Source of the DNA: Neocallimastix lanati (nom. inval.)
Taxonomy: Eukaryota > Neocallimastigomycota > Neocallimastigomycetes > Neocallimastigales > Neocallimastigaceae
Reading direction: 5' to 3'
NCBI GenBank assembly: GCA_016946835.1
Contig: JACVTC010000061.1
Span: forward strand, 922,501 to 960,000
Length of the DNA stretch: 37,500 nt
Shown here piece by piece: positions 1-9,676 of the stretch (position 1 is the first letter of the stretch; each line of letters opens with the position of its first letter). The position numbers and the translations under genes are program-made. Below the pieces are notes generated by a model that saw only the letters and a list, made by a program, of their open reading frames with translations, did no database searches and was not told the DNA's origin.

Positions 1-384
1 TTACTAAATAAAAAAAAAAAAAAAAAAAAAAAAAAGATATAAAGGAAAAAAGAAAGAAAAAAAAAATTAAACTCTTCTTTATTACGATAACTACTACTAA
101 CTACTATTTAGTACTACTATTTACTACTACAACTAATGCTACTTACTACTTGCTTACTACTAACTACTTAACTCTTTGAAAGGACAAAAAAAAAAAAAAG
201 GAAAATGGGGTGTTGAATGGAGTTTTTTTTTTTTTGAAAAGAAAGACGAATAGAAGAAGAGAAAGAAGAAGAAGAAAAAGAAAAAGGGGAAGACGGCTAA
301 CTCTTTTAAATTTTTATAGGTTACGAATGGAAGTTTAAAAACTTTGAAAATAAAATAAAATAAAATAAAATAAAAAAATGAAAA
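1..384. other. Gene-free low-complexity start of window
   Basis: A poly-A run opens the window, followed by a degenerate ACT/TAC trinucleotide-like stretch (about 84-175), further A and T runs, a purine-rich GAAGAAGAAA segment (about 239-290) and a short AAAAT pentamer array (about 350-376). No open reading frame with protein-like composition is visible on either strand. Confidence 0.8.
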
Positions 385-600
385 ATGAATGGAAAGGAAA
401 GGAAAGAAGGAAAAGAAGGAAAAGAAGGAAAAGAAGGAAAAGAAGGAAAAGAAGGAAAGAAATATAAAGAAAGAAAGAAAGAAAGAGGGATTAAAATTCT
501 ATCATCCTTCACCACCAAGAAAAAAGAATTGTTGAATCAAGTATTAAAAGCCAAAAAGAAGAAAAATGATCATATTAAAAAAAAAAAAAGAAGAGATTAA
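385..600 (+). CDS. Weak 71-residue lysine-rich ORF, probably not a gene
   Basis: The frame starts at an ATG just after an in-frame stop and runs through the purine minisatellite, giving GKE repeats (about residues 7-27). The remaining part (about residues 35-71) is less repetitive and contains the stretch ILSSFTTKKKELLNQVLKA followed by a lysine/arginine-rich tail. That second half resembles the basic C-terminus of a nucleolar or RNA-processing protein, but I recognise no family. Without the repeat the frame would be only about 40 codons. It could be the last exon of an otherwise lost gene, or chance. No partner exon is visible upstream. Confidence 0.12.
   Translation: MNGKERKEGKEGKEGKEGKEGKEGKKYKERKKERGIKILSSFTTKKKELLNQVLKAKKKKNDHIKKKKRRD
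406..460 (+). repeat. 9-bp purine minisatellite (AAAAGAAGG)n
   Basis: About six near-perfect tandem copies of a 9-bp unit AAAAGAAGG. It sits inside a run of 72 consecutive purines (391-462), followed by further GAAA repeats to about 488. Because 9 is divisible by 3, the array stays open in frame and encodes Gly-Lys-Glu repeats on this strand and Pro-Ser-Phe on the other, which explains the overlapping open frames on both strands. Pure purine tracts of this kind can form intramolecular triplex DNA. Confidence 0.9.
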
Positions 601-1299
601 GAAGAAAGAAAGAGAAAGAGAGAAAGAAAGATAAAGTTTATATTATATATATATTTACCTATGAAAAAAAAAATTAAAAAAAAAAAATTAGATATATATA
701 TGTATATCTATAAACATTTTTTTATCTATGTATTTTTAATGAAGGAATATAGATATATATAGGAATAGATGTATTATGTATAATAGATAATATTATATAC
801 ATATTATTAGGATTTATTGATATATTTACAAGTATATAAATATATGTAATATGTATGTATATGTATGTATATATGTATGTATTTTTTATTTTTTATTTTT
901 TTTTTTTTTTTTTGATTTGTTTTTTGTTATTACTTGTGATGCATTTTTTAAATTATTTTTTTTTTTTTTAAGGCTTAGAAAAAAAAAAATAAAAAAAAAT
1001 TTTTTTTTTTTTAATTTTTTTTTTTTTTTTCATTATGTAGTTTTAAAATCATCATCCTTTTAGAAGGATTAAAAAGATGATTAAAAAGAGATAAAAAAAA
1101 AAAAAGAGATAAAAAAAGAGAGATTATAATAATTTTTTTTATTATCAAAGTTCATTATAGTATATATATTTTTATTTATTATTTATTTATTAAATTTAAT
1201 TTTTTTTATTATTTTTTTTTTTTTCAAAGGCAAAAAATTTAAAGAGTAAAAAAGAGTTTTTTTTTTTTTTTGAGTAGTAAATAAAAGGAAAAAAAGGGA
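601..1299. other. Gene-free A/T-rich stretch
   Basis: GAAA-rich sequence gives way to ATATGTAT-type dinucleotide-like repeats (about 690-880) and then alternating long T and A runs (about 896-1130). Open frames here are only poly-Phe, poly-Lys or Tyr/Val translations of these simple repeats. Confidence 0.75.
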
Positions 1300-1375
1300 G
1301 GGGGGATATGGAGAAAAAAAATGGATAAATCCATAGATAAATAATACCTTTTTTTTTTCATCTCCATTACCCCCC
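1300..1375. repeat. Imperfect inverted repeat with G6/C6 arms
   Basis: The left arm GGGGGGATATGGAGA (1300-1314) and the right arm TCTCCATTACCCCCC (1361-1375) are complementary at 13 of 15 positions; the two central bases AT/TA differ. The inner sequence continues the pairing potential with an A run against a T run, and its centre holds TGGATAAATCCA (about 1322-1333), itself a short inverted repeat. Two six-base G/C runs are striking in such AT-rich surroundings. No coding frame or terminal transposon signature was recognised. It could be a structured RNA, a tiny inverted-repeat element, or chance. Confidence 0.6.
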
Positions 1376-2351
1376 AAAAAATAGAGAAAAAAAAAAAAAA
1401 GTTTGGCAAATAGAATAAAAAATGGTTTAAAAAAAAAATTGGTTTAAAATTTTGTAAATTTTTTTATAGACACAACAAAATCGACAACAAAAAAATAAAC
1501 ATGAATAATAATTTATTTATATTTATTATTTTTATTTATTTGTTATTTTTTTTTTTTTTTTATATTTTAGAAAAAGACTTTTACATTTTATTATTGAGTA
1601 TTTTAAATCATTATTGATTATTTTTTTTTTTTTTTTAATATCTATTTTTATTTTATTATTGATTATGGATTATTGTTTATTTATTATTTTTTTTTTTTTA
1701 ATTACAAATTTTATTTTTTTAAAAGGTATTATTTTTTTCTTTCCTTTTTTTTTAAAAAAGAGGGTAGATCTACGTGAACAACAGATAGATTTTTTTTTTT
1801 TTTTGATTTTTGTTTTTTTAATTTTGAAGGTTTTTTTTTTTCTTTGCTTTTTTTTTTTTTTTTAATTTATAATCTATATTTATTTATTTATTTATTTTAA
1901 ATTTTCTTTACTTTTTTGTTTTAAATAAAATATGTAATAAAAAAAATTTATTTATTTTTATTTTTTTATATTATATTATATTATAATTATTAATATTTTT
2001 ATTATTATTATTAATTATTATTAAAAATAAAAAATAGATAATATTAATATAAATAAAAAAAAACGTTTTATTATAGAATATATATATATATAATATTTAC
2101 TTTTTAAATTTTTTTTTTCAAAAAAAATTATATATAAAAAATAAAAGATAAAAAAATTAATTTAAATTGAAATTAAACTATGTTTTTCATTTTTCCTATT
2201 TTTTTTCTTATAATATTATCTTTTTCTTTTTTTATTTTTTTTTTCTTTCTTAGATTTTAATAAATATTAAAAATTTTTTGACAAAGTTTTTTTACTATTT
2301 CTTTTTTTACTTTTTCTTTCTTTCTTTTTTTTTTTGTTTGCTGAGTTAATT
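1376..2351. other. Gene-free T-rich stretch
   Basis: Poly-T runs of 10-17 bases, TTTA-type repeats and A/T-only sequence dominate. The open frames are phenylalanine/isoleucine runs produced by the T tracts. Nothing else is seen. Confidence 0.75.
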
Positions 2352-2489
2352 ATGAAGAAGGTACTGATGTTTTTATTTTCTTTACTCTTTTTTATAAATA
2401 CTTTATATATTCGATATTTAAATAGTGGTTTGTTTAAATATATTATATATAATCTTTTTTATGTTTATTTTAAATTTTCAATTTCTTAA
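2352..2489 (+). CDS. Tiny ORF beginning like a signal peptide
   Basis: A 45-codon frame starts MKKVLMFLFSLLFFINTL: a short basic start followed by a hydrophobic core, the shape of a secretion signal. The remainder (YIRYLNSGLFKYIIYN...) is Tyr/Ile/Phe-rich and ends at a TAA. In a T-rich genome, hydrophobic frames arise by chance, so this is weak. If real, it may be the first exon or decayed start of a secreted-protein gene. No mature domain follows in any frame. Confidence 0.12.
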   Translation: MKKVLMFLFSLLFFINTLYIRYLNSGLFKYIIYNLFYVYFKFSIS

Positions 2490-3282
2490 ATTATAAAAAT
2501 AATAAATAATTGAAAAAAAAAAATATAGAAAAATTATGGCTTATTTACTTTAAAAAAAAAGGAATAACTTAAAAAAATAAATATATTTAAATTTACTTTT
2601 TTTTTTAATATTATTCCCTTTTTTTTTTGATGTTTTTTAATTGTTTATATTATATATAATGAATTAGGTTTAATTTCTCTTCTCTATTTTTTTTACTTAT
2701 TTAATAAAATATAAATAAATAAATAAAACTCAAAGAAAAACTAGGTATATTTTATATATAATTGTTGAATTTCATTTTAAATAATTTTTTCTTTATTTTT
2801 TCTTCTTTTTTTTTTCTTTCAATAATAAAAATAGTTTATATAATATGAATATTTAATAATAGATAAAAGTTATTGATGTGGTGTTCTTTTTTCTTGGCTT
2901 TTTTAAATTTCTTTTTTCCCTTTTCAATCGACTTTCAATTATTTTTATTTTCCCCTTCAAAAAAATATAAAAAGAAAAACTAAAATTTAATAAAATTTTT
3001 TCTTTTTATAATTTTTCCATTGAATTTTTTTTTTGTTAATTGTTTTTATAAAAAAAAAAAAGTTTTAAAAATTACAAGAAAAAAAAGCCTCTATTAATTT
3101 ATATATAATTAATATAATGAAAATATTAAAAAAAGACTCTATGATTTTGTATTAAATAAAATTAATAAACTTATGATTTATTTAGATGTGTGTACAAGAT
3201 TAATAATTAAAAATTCTTTTTTTGGTAATTATTACTTTTTGTGAAATGTTTTTTCTTTTAAAATTATTTCCACATATCCCAT
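2490..3282. other. Intergenic stretch, includes 3' flank of the epimerase gene
   Basis: A/T-rich sequence with T runs; no coding frame. The part nearest the epimerase gene is its 3' flank on the minus strand. A minus-strand AATAAA (plus-strand TTTATT at 3177-3182), roughly 100 bases past the stop, could serve as a polyadenylation signal, but such hexamers are frequent here by composition alone. Confidence 0.6.
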
Positions 3283-4506
3283 TTAAGCTTTAATACCATC
3301 ATGATGATTCTTATACTTTATTAATAAATCTTTTACAAATTCAGAGGTATTTTCATATCCATCTGGATTATGTGATTGCCAATTCCAAGCATCGGCACAC
3401 ATTTCACTAATAGTAAACTTTGTACACCATTTTAATTCCCTGTTGGCCTTAGCTGGGCATGCAATAACTTGAGCAGCATCACCCTTACGACGGTCGACAA
3501 TCTTATATGGAACAATCTTACCAGAGGCCTTATTCATACTTTCAACAACTTCTAAAACAGAATAACCTGTACCAGTACCCATATTGTAGATAAGAACACG
3601 TTCATCAATTGGGGCCTTAGCGCCAGTATGAATTTCGTCATTTTCTCTTAATTTTTCAAGAGCAGCTAAGTGACCTTCAGCAAGATCAACAACATGAATA
3701 TAATCTCTAACACCAGTACCATCACGAGTTGGATAATCATTACCATAGACACTTAAAATTTCACGCTTACCAACCAAGGTTTGAGTAATGTATGGTAAAA
3801 GGTTATTTGGAATATCTTTTGGATTTTCACCAATTAAACCAGTGACATCAGCACCAATTGGATTAAAGTATCTAAGAAGACAAGCTTGACCATCTTCGTA
3901 TTCCTTGAAAGCTTCAGTAATAACTTGTTCAGCCTTTAATTTTGATTCACCATATGGATTAATTGGACCAAGTTCAGCTTCTTCAGTAAGAGGATCCATA
4001 GTTTTTGGATTACCGTAAAGAGTAGCAGAGGAAGAGAAAACAATATTATGAACATTGTGTTCCATCATACATTCAACAAGAACACGTGTACCTTCAACAT
4101 TGTTATGCATATAACGTTCTGGATATTGAACAGATTCATAAACAGACTTTAAACCTGCAAAGTGAATAACAGCCCAAAAGTCATAGGTATCAAAAACTTT
4201 GGTTAATTCTTCCTTATCAAGGACATCACATAAATAAAATGGAACCTTCTTACCAGATATAATTTCTACTCTTTTTAAAGATTCTTCAACAGAGTTACAT
4301 AAGTTATCAACAACAACAACATCATGTCCCTTCTTAAGAAGTTGTAAAACGGTATGGGAACCAATATAACCAGCACCACCAGTAACTAAAATATGTTTTC
4401 CTGGGACTGGGTGAGAAACATAGCTAGAAGTCTTTCTTTTACTAACACTTTGAATACCAAATATTCTAGAAAGATAATTAGCAAGATCTATTTTATTTAT
4501 AATCAC
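3283..4506 (-). CDS. galE: UDP-glucose 4-epimerase
   Basis: Interconverts UDP-galactose and UDP-glucose with tightly bound NAD; last step of the Leloir galactose pathway and supplier of UDP-galactose for glycans; normally cytosolic. The 407-residue frame is intronless. Visible: the Rossmann motif TGGAGYIG (about 42-49), Asp67 ending the second strand for the NAD ribose, FAGLK (116-120), SSSATLYGNP (158-167) with the catalytic Ser at 160, the YxxxK pair Tyr185/Lys189, RYFNPIGA (212-219) and GNDYPTRDGTGVRDYIHVVDLA (about 255-276) typical of GalE. The C-terminal mutarotase domain of yeast Gal10 is absent. Usual length is about 340-350; the excess is an extension of about 34 residues before KHILVTGG, with no internal Met, so this is the only possible start in the frame. 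By eye, the gating residue (human Cys307, E. coli Tyr299) aligns with Val347, so UDP-GlcNAc/GalNAc use is conceivable. GC is near 37% in a sampled 60 bases, far above the flanks. Confidence 0.97.
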   Translation of the reverse strand: MIINKIDLANYLSRIFGIQSVSKRKTSSYVSHPVPGKHILVTGGAGYIGSHTVLQLLKKGHDVVVVDNLCNSVEESLKRVEIISGKKVPFYLCDVLDKEELTKVFDTYDFWAVIHFAGLKSVYESVQYPERYMHNNVEGTRVLVECMMEHNVHNIVFSSSATLYGNPKTMDPLTEEAELGPINPYGESKLKAEQVITEAFKEYEDGQACLLRYFNPIGADVTGLIGENPKDIPNNLLPYITQTLVGKREILSVYGNDYPTRDGTGVRDYIHVVDLAEGHLAALEKLRENDEIHTGAKAPIDERVLIYNMGTGTGYSVLEVVESMNKASGKIVPYKIVDRRKGDAAQVIACPAKANRELKWCTKFTISEMCADAWNWQSHNPDGYENTSEFVKDLLIKYKNHHDGIKA

Positions 4507-4677
4507 AATAATTTAAAACATAATAAAAAATAAAAGTAATACATATTAATACAAAATCTTTATTAAATTTATATTATATATATATATTATTTTATATTAA
4601 ACTTTTTGGATTATTCAAAATAAAAAGTTCTTTTTTAAATACAATTTCATTCATTTATTTTTTCAATCAATATATAT

Positions 4678-4740
4678 TTAACATAATCTTTCATTATACA
4701 TTTTTAAAATGATTTAAAATAAATCATTATATTATGTTAA
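4678..4740. promoter_or_regulatory. Nested inverted repeat upstream of galE
   Basis: Outer arms TTAACATAAT (4678-4687) and ATTATGTTAA (4731-4740) are perfectly complementary over 10 bp. Inside them a second perfect inverted repeat, AATGATTT (4708-4715) and AAATCATT (4721-4728), is separated by 5 bases. The structure lies about 170-235 bases upstream of the galE start codon, within likely promoter range. It could be a dimeric regulator site or an extruding hairpin; a role is inference only. Confidence 0.35.
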
Positions 4741-5430
4741 CAGTTTTAATTATTTTATTATTTTATTTTTTTTATTTTTATTTATTTCTAAAGTTTAACA
4801 AAATTGAATTTATTTACAAAAAAAAACTTTACTATTTTATTTATCCTAATCCAATAGTTTTTTATATTTATTTTTAGTATAATAATTATTTTTACTTTAC
4901 CTTTGAAATTCATTTTTATATTATTTTATATATGATAAATTTTAAAAACTATAAAAACAGTATTTGAATTGAATATATTATATATAGTTAAAAAAATATT
5001 ATTAATAAAATTTAATTTTTTAATTTTTCTTTACAATTTAATTATTATATTTTATTTTCTTTTTTATTGAAACTAACAATAATCAAAACTACTTTATTTT
5101 TAAAATATAAAACTTTTAAACGTTTTGTATTATTATTACTTCCAAAAAAAATAACAAATATATTTATAAAAAAAAAAAAAAAAAAAGTAAAAAAAAATAT
5201 TATATTTTTATTTGTAATTTATATACCTTTTAAATTAAAAATTGTAAATTATTAAGTAGGAATAAATATTATTTATTAGTTTATCTTATTTTCTTAAATT
5301 AAAAATAAAAATATATTTTCTTATTTTTATTTGTATATTCTATAATAAAATTTTTTTAACTAAATTTTTTATAATAAATATTTAAATTTTATTTTATTTT
5401 TGTTTTAATTTTAGATTAAATTAAGTAAAA
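4741..5430. other. Gene-free A/T-rich stretch
   Basis: Irregular A/T sequence with moderate runs. One 62-codon lysine/isoleucine-rich frame (5067-5255) crosses a poly-A run and has no protein-like features, so it is not called a gene. Confidence 0.7.
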
Positions 5431-5431
5431 G

Positions 5432-5678
5432 CTTTTTTTTTAAAAAAAAAATAAAATATTTATTTCTATTTTAATTTATAAAAAATAAATATATAATTTC
5501 TATTATTTTCTTTTTTTGAAAAAAAAAAAGAATTTTTTTTTTTTTTTGGTTAATAAATATAAATAATTTTTTGTATTTCCAATTGCAGTATAAAATAAAA
5601 ATTTTTTTTTTAAAAAAAAAAACTTCTTTTCCTTTTTATATAAAAAAAAATTTTTTTTAATATTCAATAAAAATAATA

Positions 5679-5710
<32 letters not shown>

Positions 5711-5860
5711 CAATATTATTAAAATATATAATATATATTATTATTTAAAAAAAAAAAATTTTTTTTTTTTTTAATTATTAATATTATTTATCTTTAATAT
5801 AAATAATAGTTAATTATATTAATATTAAATAAAGAAAAAAAAAAATTTTTTTTTATATTA
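5432..5860. repeat. Cluster of A-tract/T-tract junctions
   Basis: At least six places where a run of 8-15 A abuts a run of 8-15 T or the reverse (near 5441, 5520-5545, 5610, 5650, 5758, 5845), plus a poly-A run of about 30 near 5681-5710. Each junction is a self-complementary palindrome. Such tracts are rigid, exclude nucleosomes and can form hairpins. Functional meaning is unknown. Confidence 0.7.
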
Positions 5861-8825
5861 TATATATAAAAGTATTAACTATCATCATATATTAAATTAT
5901 TTAATATTCTAAATGATTAAAATTAATTATTAAACATAATATAATAATATTCTATTTAAATTATAAATCAAATATAAAAGAACTATTAATTAGAATATAT
6001 GTGTAATAATAAAAATTTTATATTAATAAATAAAATAGGAATAATATTTAATATACACATATATGTTATTATATGTATAATATATGTATAATAATATTAT
6101 ATTGAATGTTTTTAATATAAAAATATTTAATTTTCATATATAAATATATATATTATTTTTTAAATTAATAATAAATAGTTATTTAAACCTTTTTTAATAA
6201 TAAATTATAAATTAAATAGATACTTATAAAATAATATTTATATAATTCTCTTTAATATTATATATTGCAATATAACAATAATATGGAACTTTAATTTATT
6301 CCTATTATTAATATGTGGTTTACTTTATTAATTTATTCTATTCAATAAATTCAATACTTTATTTTATAATAATTAAAACTTAAAATCATCATTAATTTCT
6401 TTTTTTTTTTTTTTTTTTTTTTTATTCTTTTTTTTCATTCGTATATAATTAAATTATCAATATATTAAAATTAATTTATTGTAATTCTATTCTATGTTAG
6501 AGTTGCGTAGTCATATAAATGATTGAATTCATTTAATATATGTTCCATTTATTAAAATATAAAGAGAATATGTCTACAGAATTGATAACCATTTATTGAT
6601 TACTATCCTAAACAGAATTACATTCCTTTTAGACAAATAAGGGCAATACAATTTTAATATATTTACAGTATATATTAATCAATTGAAATCATAAAATAGA
6701 ATAAAACAAAAAAAAAAAAAAAAAAGATTAAAAAAATTTATTTAGATATTCATTTATTTATTTATTATTTATTTATTTATTTATATTTATAGTACAATTA
6801 TTAAATTACATTCGTACGAATAGTAAAAATAAACTAACTATTATTTTGATACTATTGTATAATATAATAATAGTGTAAAGATAATATAATGGATAAAGCG
6901 TCAACTTTAAATGGTATAAATTAGAATTAATATAATGGATAAAGTATAATAAATAATGAATCATGGATTAAAGTAAAAGTATAAATAAATAAATAAATAA
7001 ATATAGTTATAAATAATAAAATAATAAATTAATTAATAAATTAGTAAAATCATAATAAATTAGTAAAAATAATAAAAAAAAAAAAAATAAATAAATAAAT
7101 AGTATAAAGTAGTAAAATCATAAATCATAATAAATAAGAAAAATAATAAATGGTCGATAGTAAAGTAATATAATAAATAAAGAATAAATAGTAAAAATAG
7201 TAAACAGCAGAGTAGTAAAATCATAATAAATAAGAAAATAAAGAAATAAGAATAATAAGAAATAATAAACTAAGAAATTCATTAGTTTTAATAATTATGA
7301 TACATGATATAATGATACATAAAAATGATACATAATAATGATTCATAATAATAAATAATAATAGTAACACTATTATTAATAATGGATAATAATAATGAAG
7401 TAATAAAGTTTTTAACAGTATCATAATGAATAATGATTAGTATTCTCTTAATTTGAATAAAAAAAAATTTTTTTTTAAAACAAAACAAATAAACAAAACA
7501 AAAAATAAAATAAAATAAAATAAAATAAAAAGATTGCTAATTTCATTAATTATCGATTATTAATAAACCACTCAACTTTAATAATACTTCATTTAATACA
7601 GTATATTATAGAATTTTAAAAAAGAATTGAATTTGATAATAAAAATTTTTATTCATTTACTTTTATTTATATAGTTTTAAATTTTTTTATTTATGATATT
7701 ATTCACTACTATGATATAAGGATAGGATGATTAAAATATGTAATTTATATTAATATAGTATACTATTAATTATTTAATATTCTTTTATCTGTTTTAGAAT
7801 TAAATCTATAAATAAAAATAAAATAAAGATGGTTTTATTATTATTGTTATTATATTATTATTGTTATTATCTATTTAAATAACTTTAATGAATATAATTA
7901 TATATATCTTTTTTTTTTATGAATATTTATTCATGTCAACCAGAAAGATTGATTAATTATTTCTTAATTAAAAAAAAAAAAATACTTTTTGAATTATATA
8001 TTATTAATTATGTACTATGTATTATTCAATTATTTATTTTATTTATATTAATAAATGCTTTTTTTATTATTATTTATTATTGATTATTTATTTATTATTT
8101 ATTATGTATTATGTATTATTCATTATGTATTATTTATTATTTATTATTTATTATTTAATATAATAATATTAAATAATTAATATTTTTTATTTGATATTAA
8201 ATAAGTATAGTTAAGGAAGATAATATAAATAAAAAAAAAGAAAGAAAATTAATTCAATATTATATAATGAAAATCAAAAATATATTTATATACATTTTTT
8301 TTTTATTTCATCCTCAAAATTTAGTTAATAATAATAATATGGAATAAAATAAAATAAAATAAAATAAAATAAAAACAAATAATAATAATAATAAAAGATT
8401 ATTAATAAATAAATAATGATTATATCAAGAGTAAATGATAGCTTTTTTTTTTATCTTTTTTTAACTTTATTTTTTCTTTAATTCATAATTTAAATATGAA
8501 AAAAAAAATTTTTTTTTAATTAATCTAATTAATGAAAGTAAGTAGAAAAAATTACCTCTTATTTTTTTTTTTTATTATTCGCCTATGGAACGATAATAAA
8601 AAAAATAAAGGAAAACTAAGATGGAAATGAAGGAAATTATAATAATTTATTAATATACTTATTATTATTACCGTTATTATTATTACTAAGATATTTATTA
8701 TCATTAAATTTTTTTATTATTATTCAATTCTATTAAATTTATTTTATAACTCTTAATTTTTATTCTTTATAATATATAGATAGTGTTAATCTTTATTATT
8801 TATAGTATTTATAAGTGTATATATT
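5861..8825. other. Gene-free A/T-rich stretch with simple repeats
   Basis: Contains TTTA repeats (about 6750-6785), AAAT repeats (about 6982-7005), a broad AATAA-type low-complexity region (about 7000-7300), an AAAAT pentamer array (7501-7530) and another (8341-8375). The segment 6485-6660 is less repetitive, but all its frames are closed within about a dozen codons. Nothing coding is seen. Confidence 0.7.
6810..6821. repeat. 12-bp palindrome ATTCGTACGAAT, copy 1
   Basis: Perfect self-complementary 12-mer containing two CpG steps in sequence where C and G are rare. An identical copy is at 16068-16079; I saw no third. Flanking bases of the two copies are unrelated. Confidence 0.7.
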
Positions 8826-9676
8826 TTTTATTTATTATTTATTTATTATTTATTATTTATTTATTATATATTATTTATTATTTATTATTTATTATTTATT
8901 TATTATTTATTATTTATTTATTATTTATTATTTATTTATTATTTATTATTCAATTATTTATTATTTATTATTCAATTATTTATTATTCAATTATTTATTA
9001 TTATTTATTTATTATTTATTTATTATTTATTATTCAATTATTTATTATTCAATTATTTATTATTCAATTATTTATTATTATTTATTTATTATTTATTTAT
9101 TATTTATTATATATTATTATTATTTATTATTCAATTATTTATTATTCAATTATTTATTATTTATTATTTATTATTAATTATTAATTATTATTATTTATTA
9201 TTTATTTATTTATTATTTATTATTTATTTATTTATTATTTATTATTTATTATTTATTTATTATTTATTTATTATTTACTATTTATTTATTATTTATTATT
9301 CAATTATTTATTATTTATTATTCAATTATTTATTATTATTTATTTATTATTTATTATTATTTATTTATTATTTATTTATTATTTACTATTTATTTATTAT
9401 TTATTATTCAATTATTTATTATTCAATTATTTATTATTTATTATTATTTATTTATTATTTATTTATTATTTACTATTTATTTATTATTTATTATTCAATT
9501 ATTTATTATTCAATTATTTATTATTTATTATTTATTATTAATTATTAATTATTATATATTATTTATTATTTATTATTAATTATTAATATTTATTATTTAT
9601 TATTTATTATTTTATTATTTTATTATTTATTATTTTATTATTTTATTATTTATTATTTATTATTTAATTATTATAT
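8826..9676. repeat. Heptamer-based array (TTTATTA)n, about 850 bp
   Basis: Long tandem array whose basic period is 7 bp (TTTATTA), mixed with TTTA tetramers and regularly interrupted by TTCAATTA variants, which themselves form higher-order blocks (for example about 8944-9080 and 9300-9540). Because 3 x 7 = 21, open frames show a seven-residue period of Phe/Ile/Tyr/Leu; these are artefacts of the repeat and not proteins. Confidence 0.9.

Noticed and set aside
321-518. 65-residue minus-strand frame with PSF repeats
   Set aside because: It is the antisense reading of the 9-bp purine minisatellite.
6883-6960. Possible tRNA, because TATAATGGATAAAGCGTCAACTT resembles a D-arm and anticodon region
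   Set aside because: No T-arm (GGTTCGA-like), no matching acceptor stem, and a second TATAATGGATAAAG follows at once, so it reads as a degenerate local repeat.
8783-9184. Two overlapping 120-133 residue Ile/Tyr/Leu/Phe frames
   Set aside because: They are direct translations of the TTTATTA heptamer array, with a seven-residue period and no other content.
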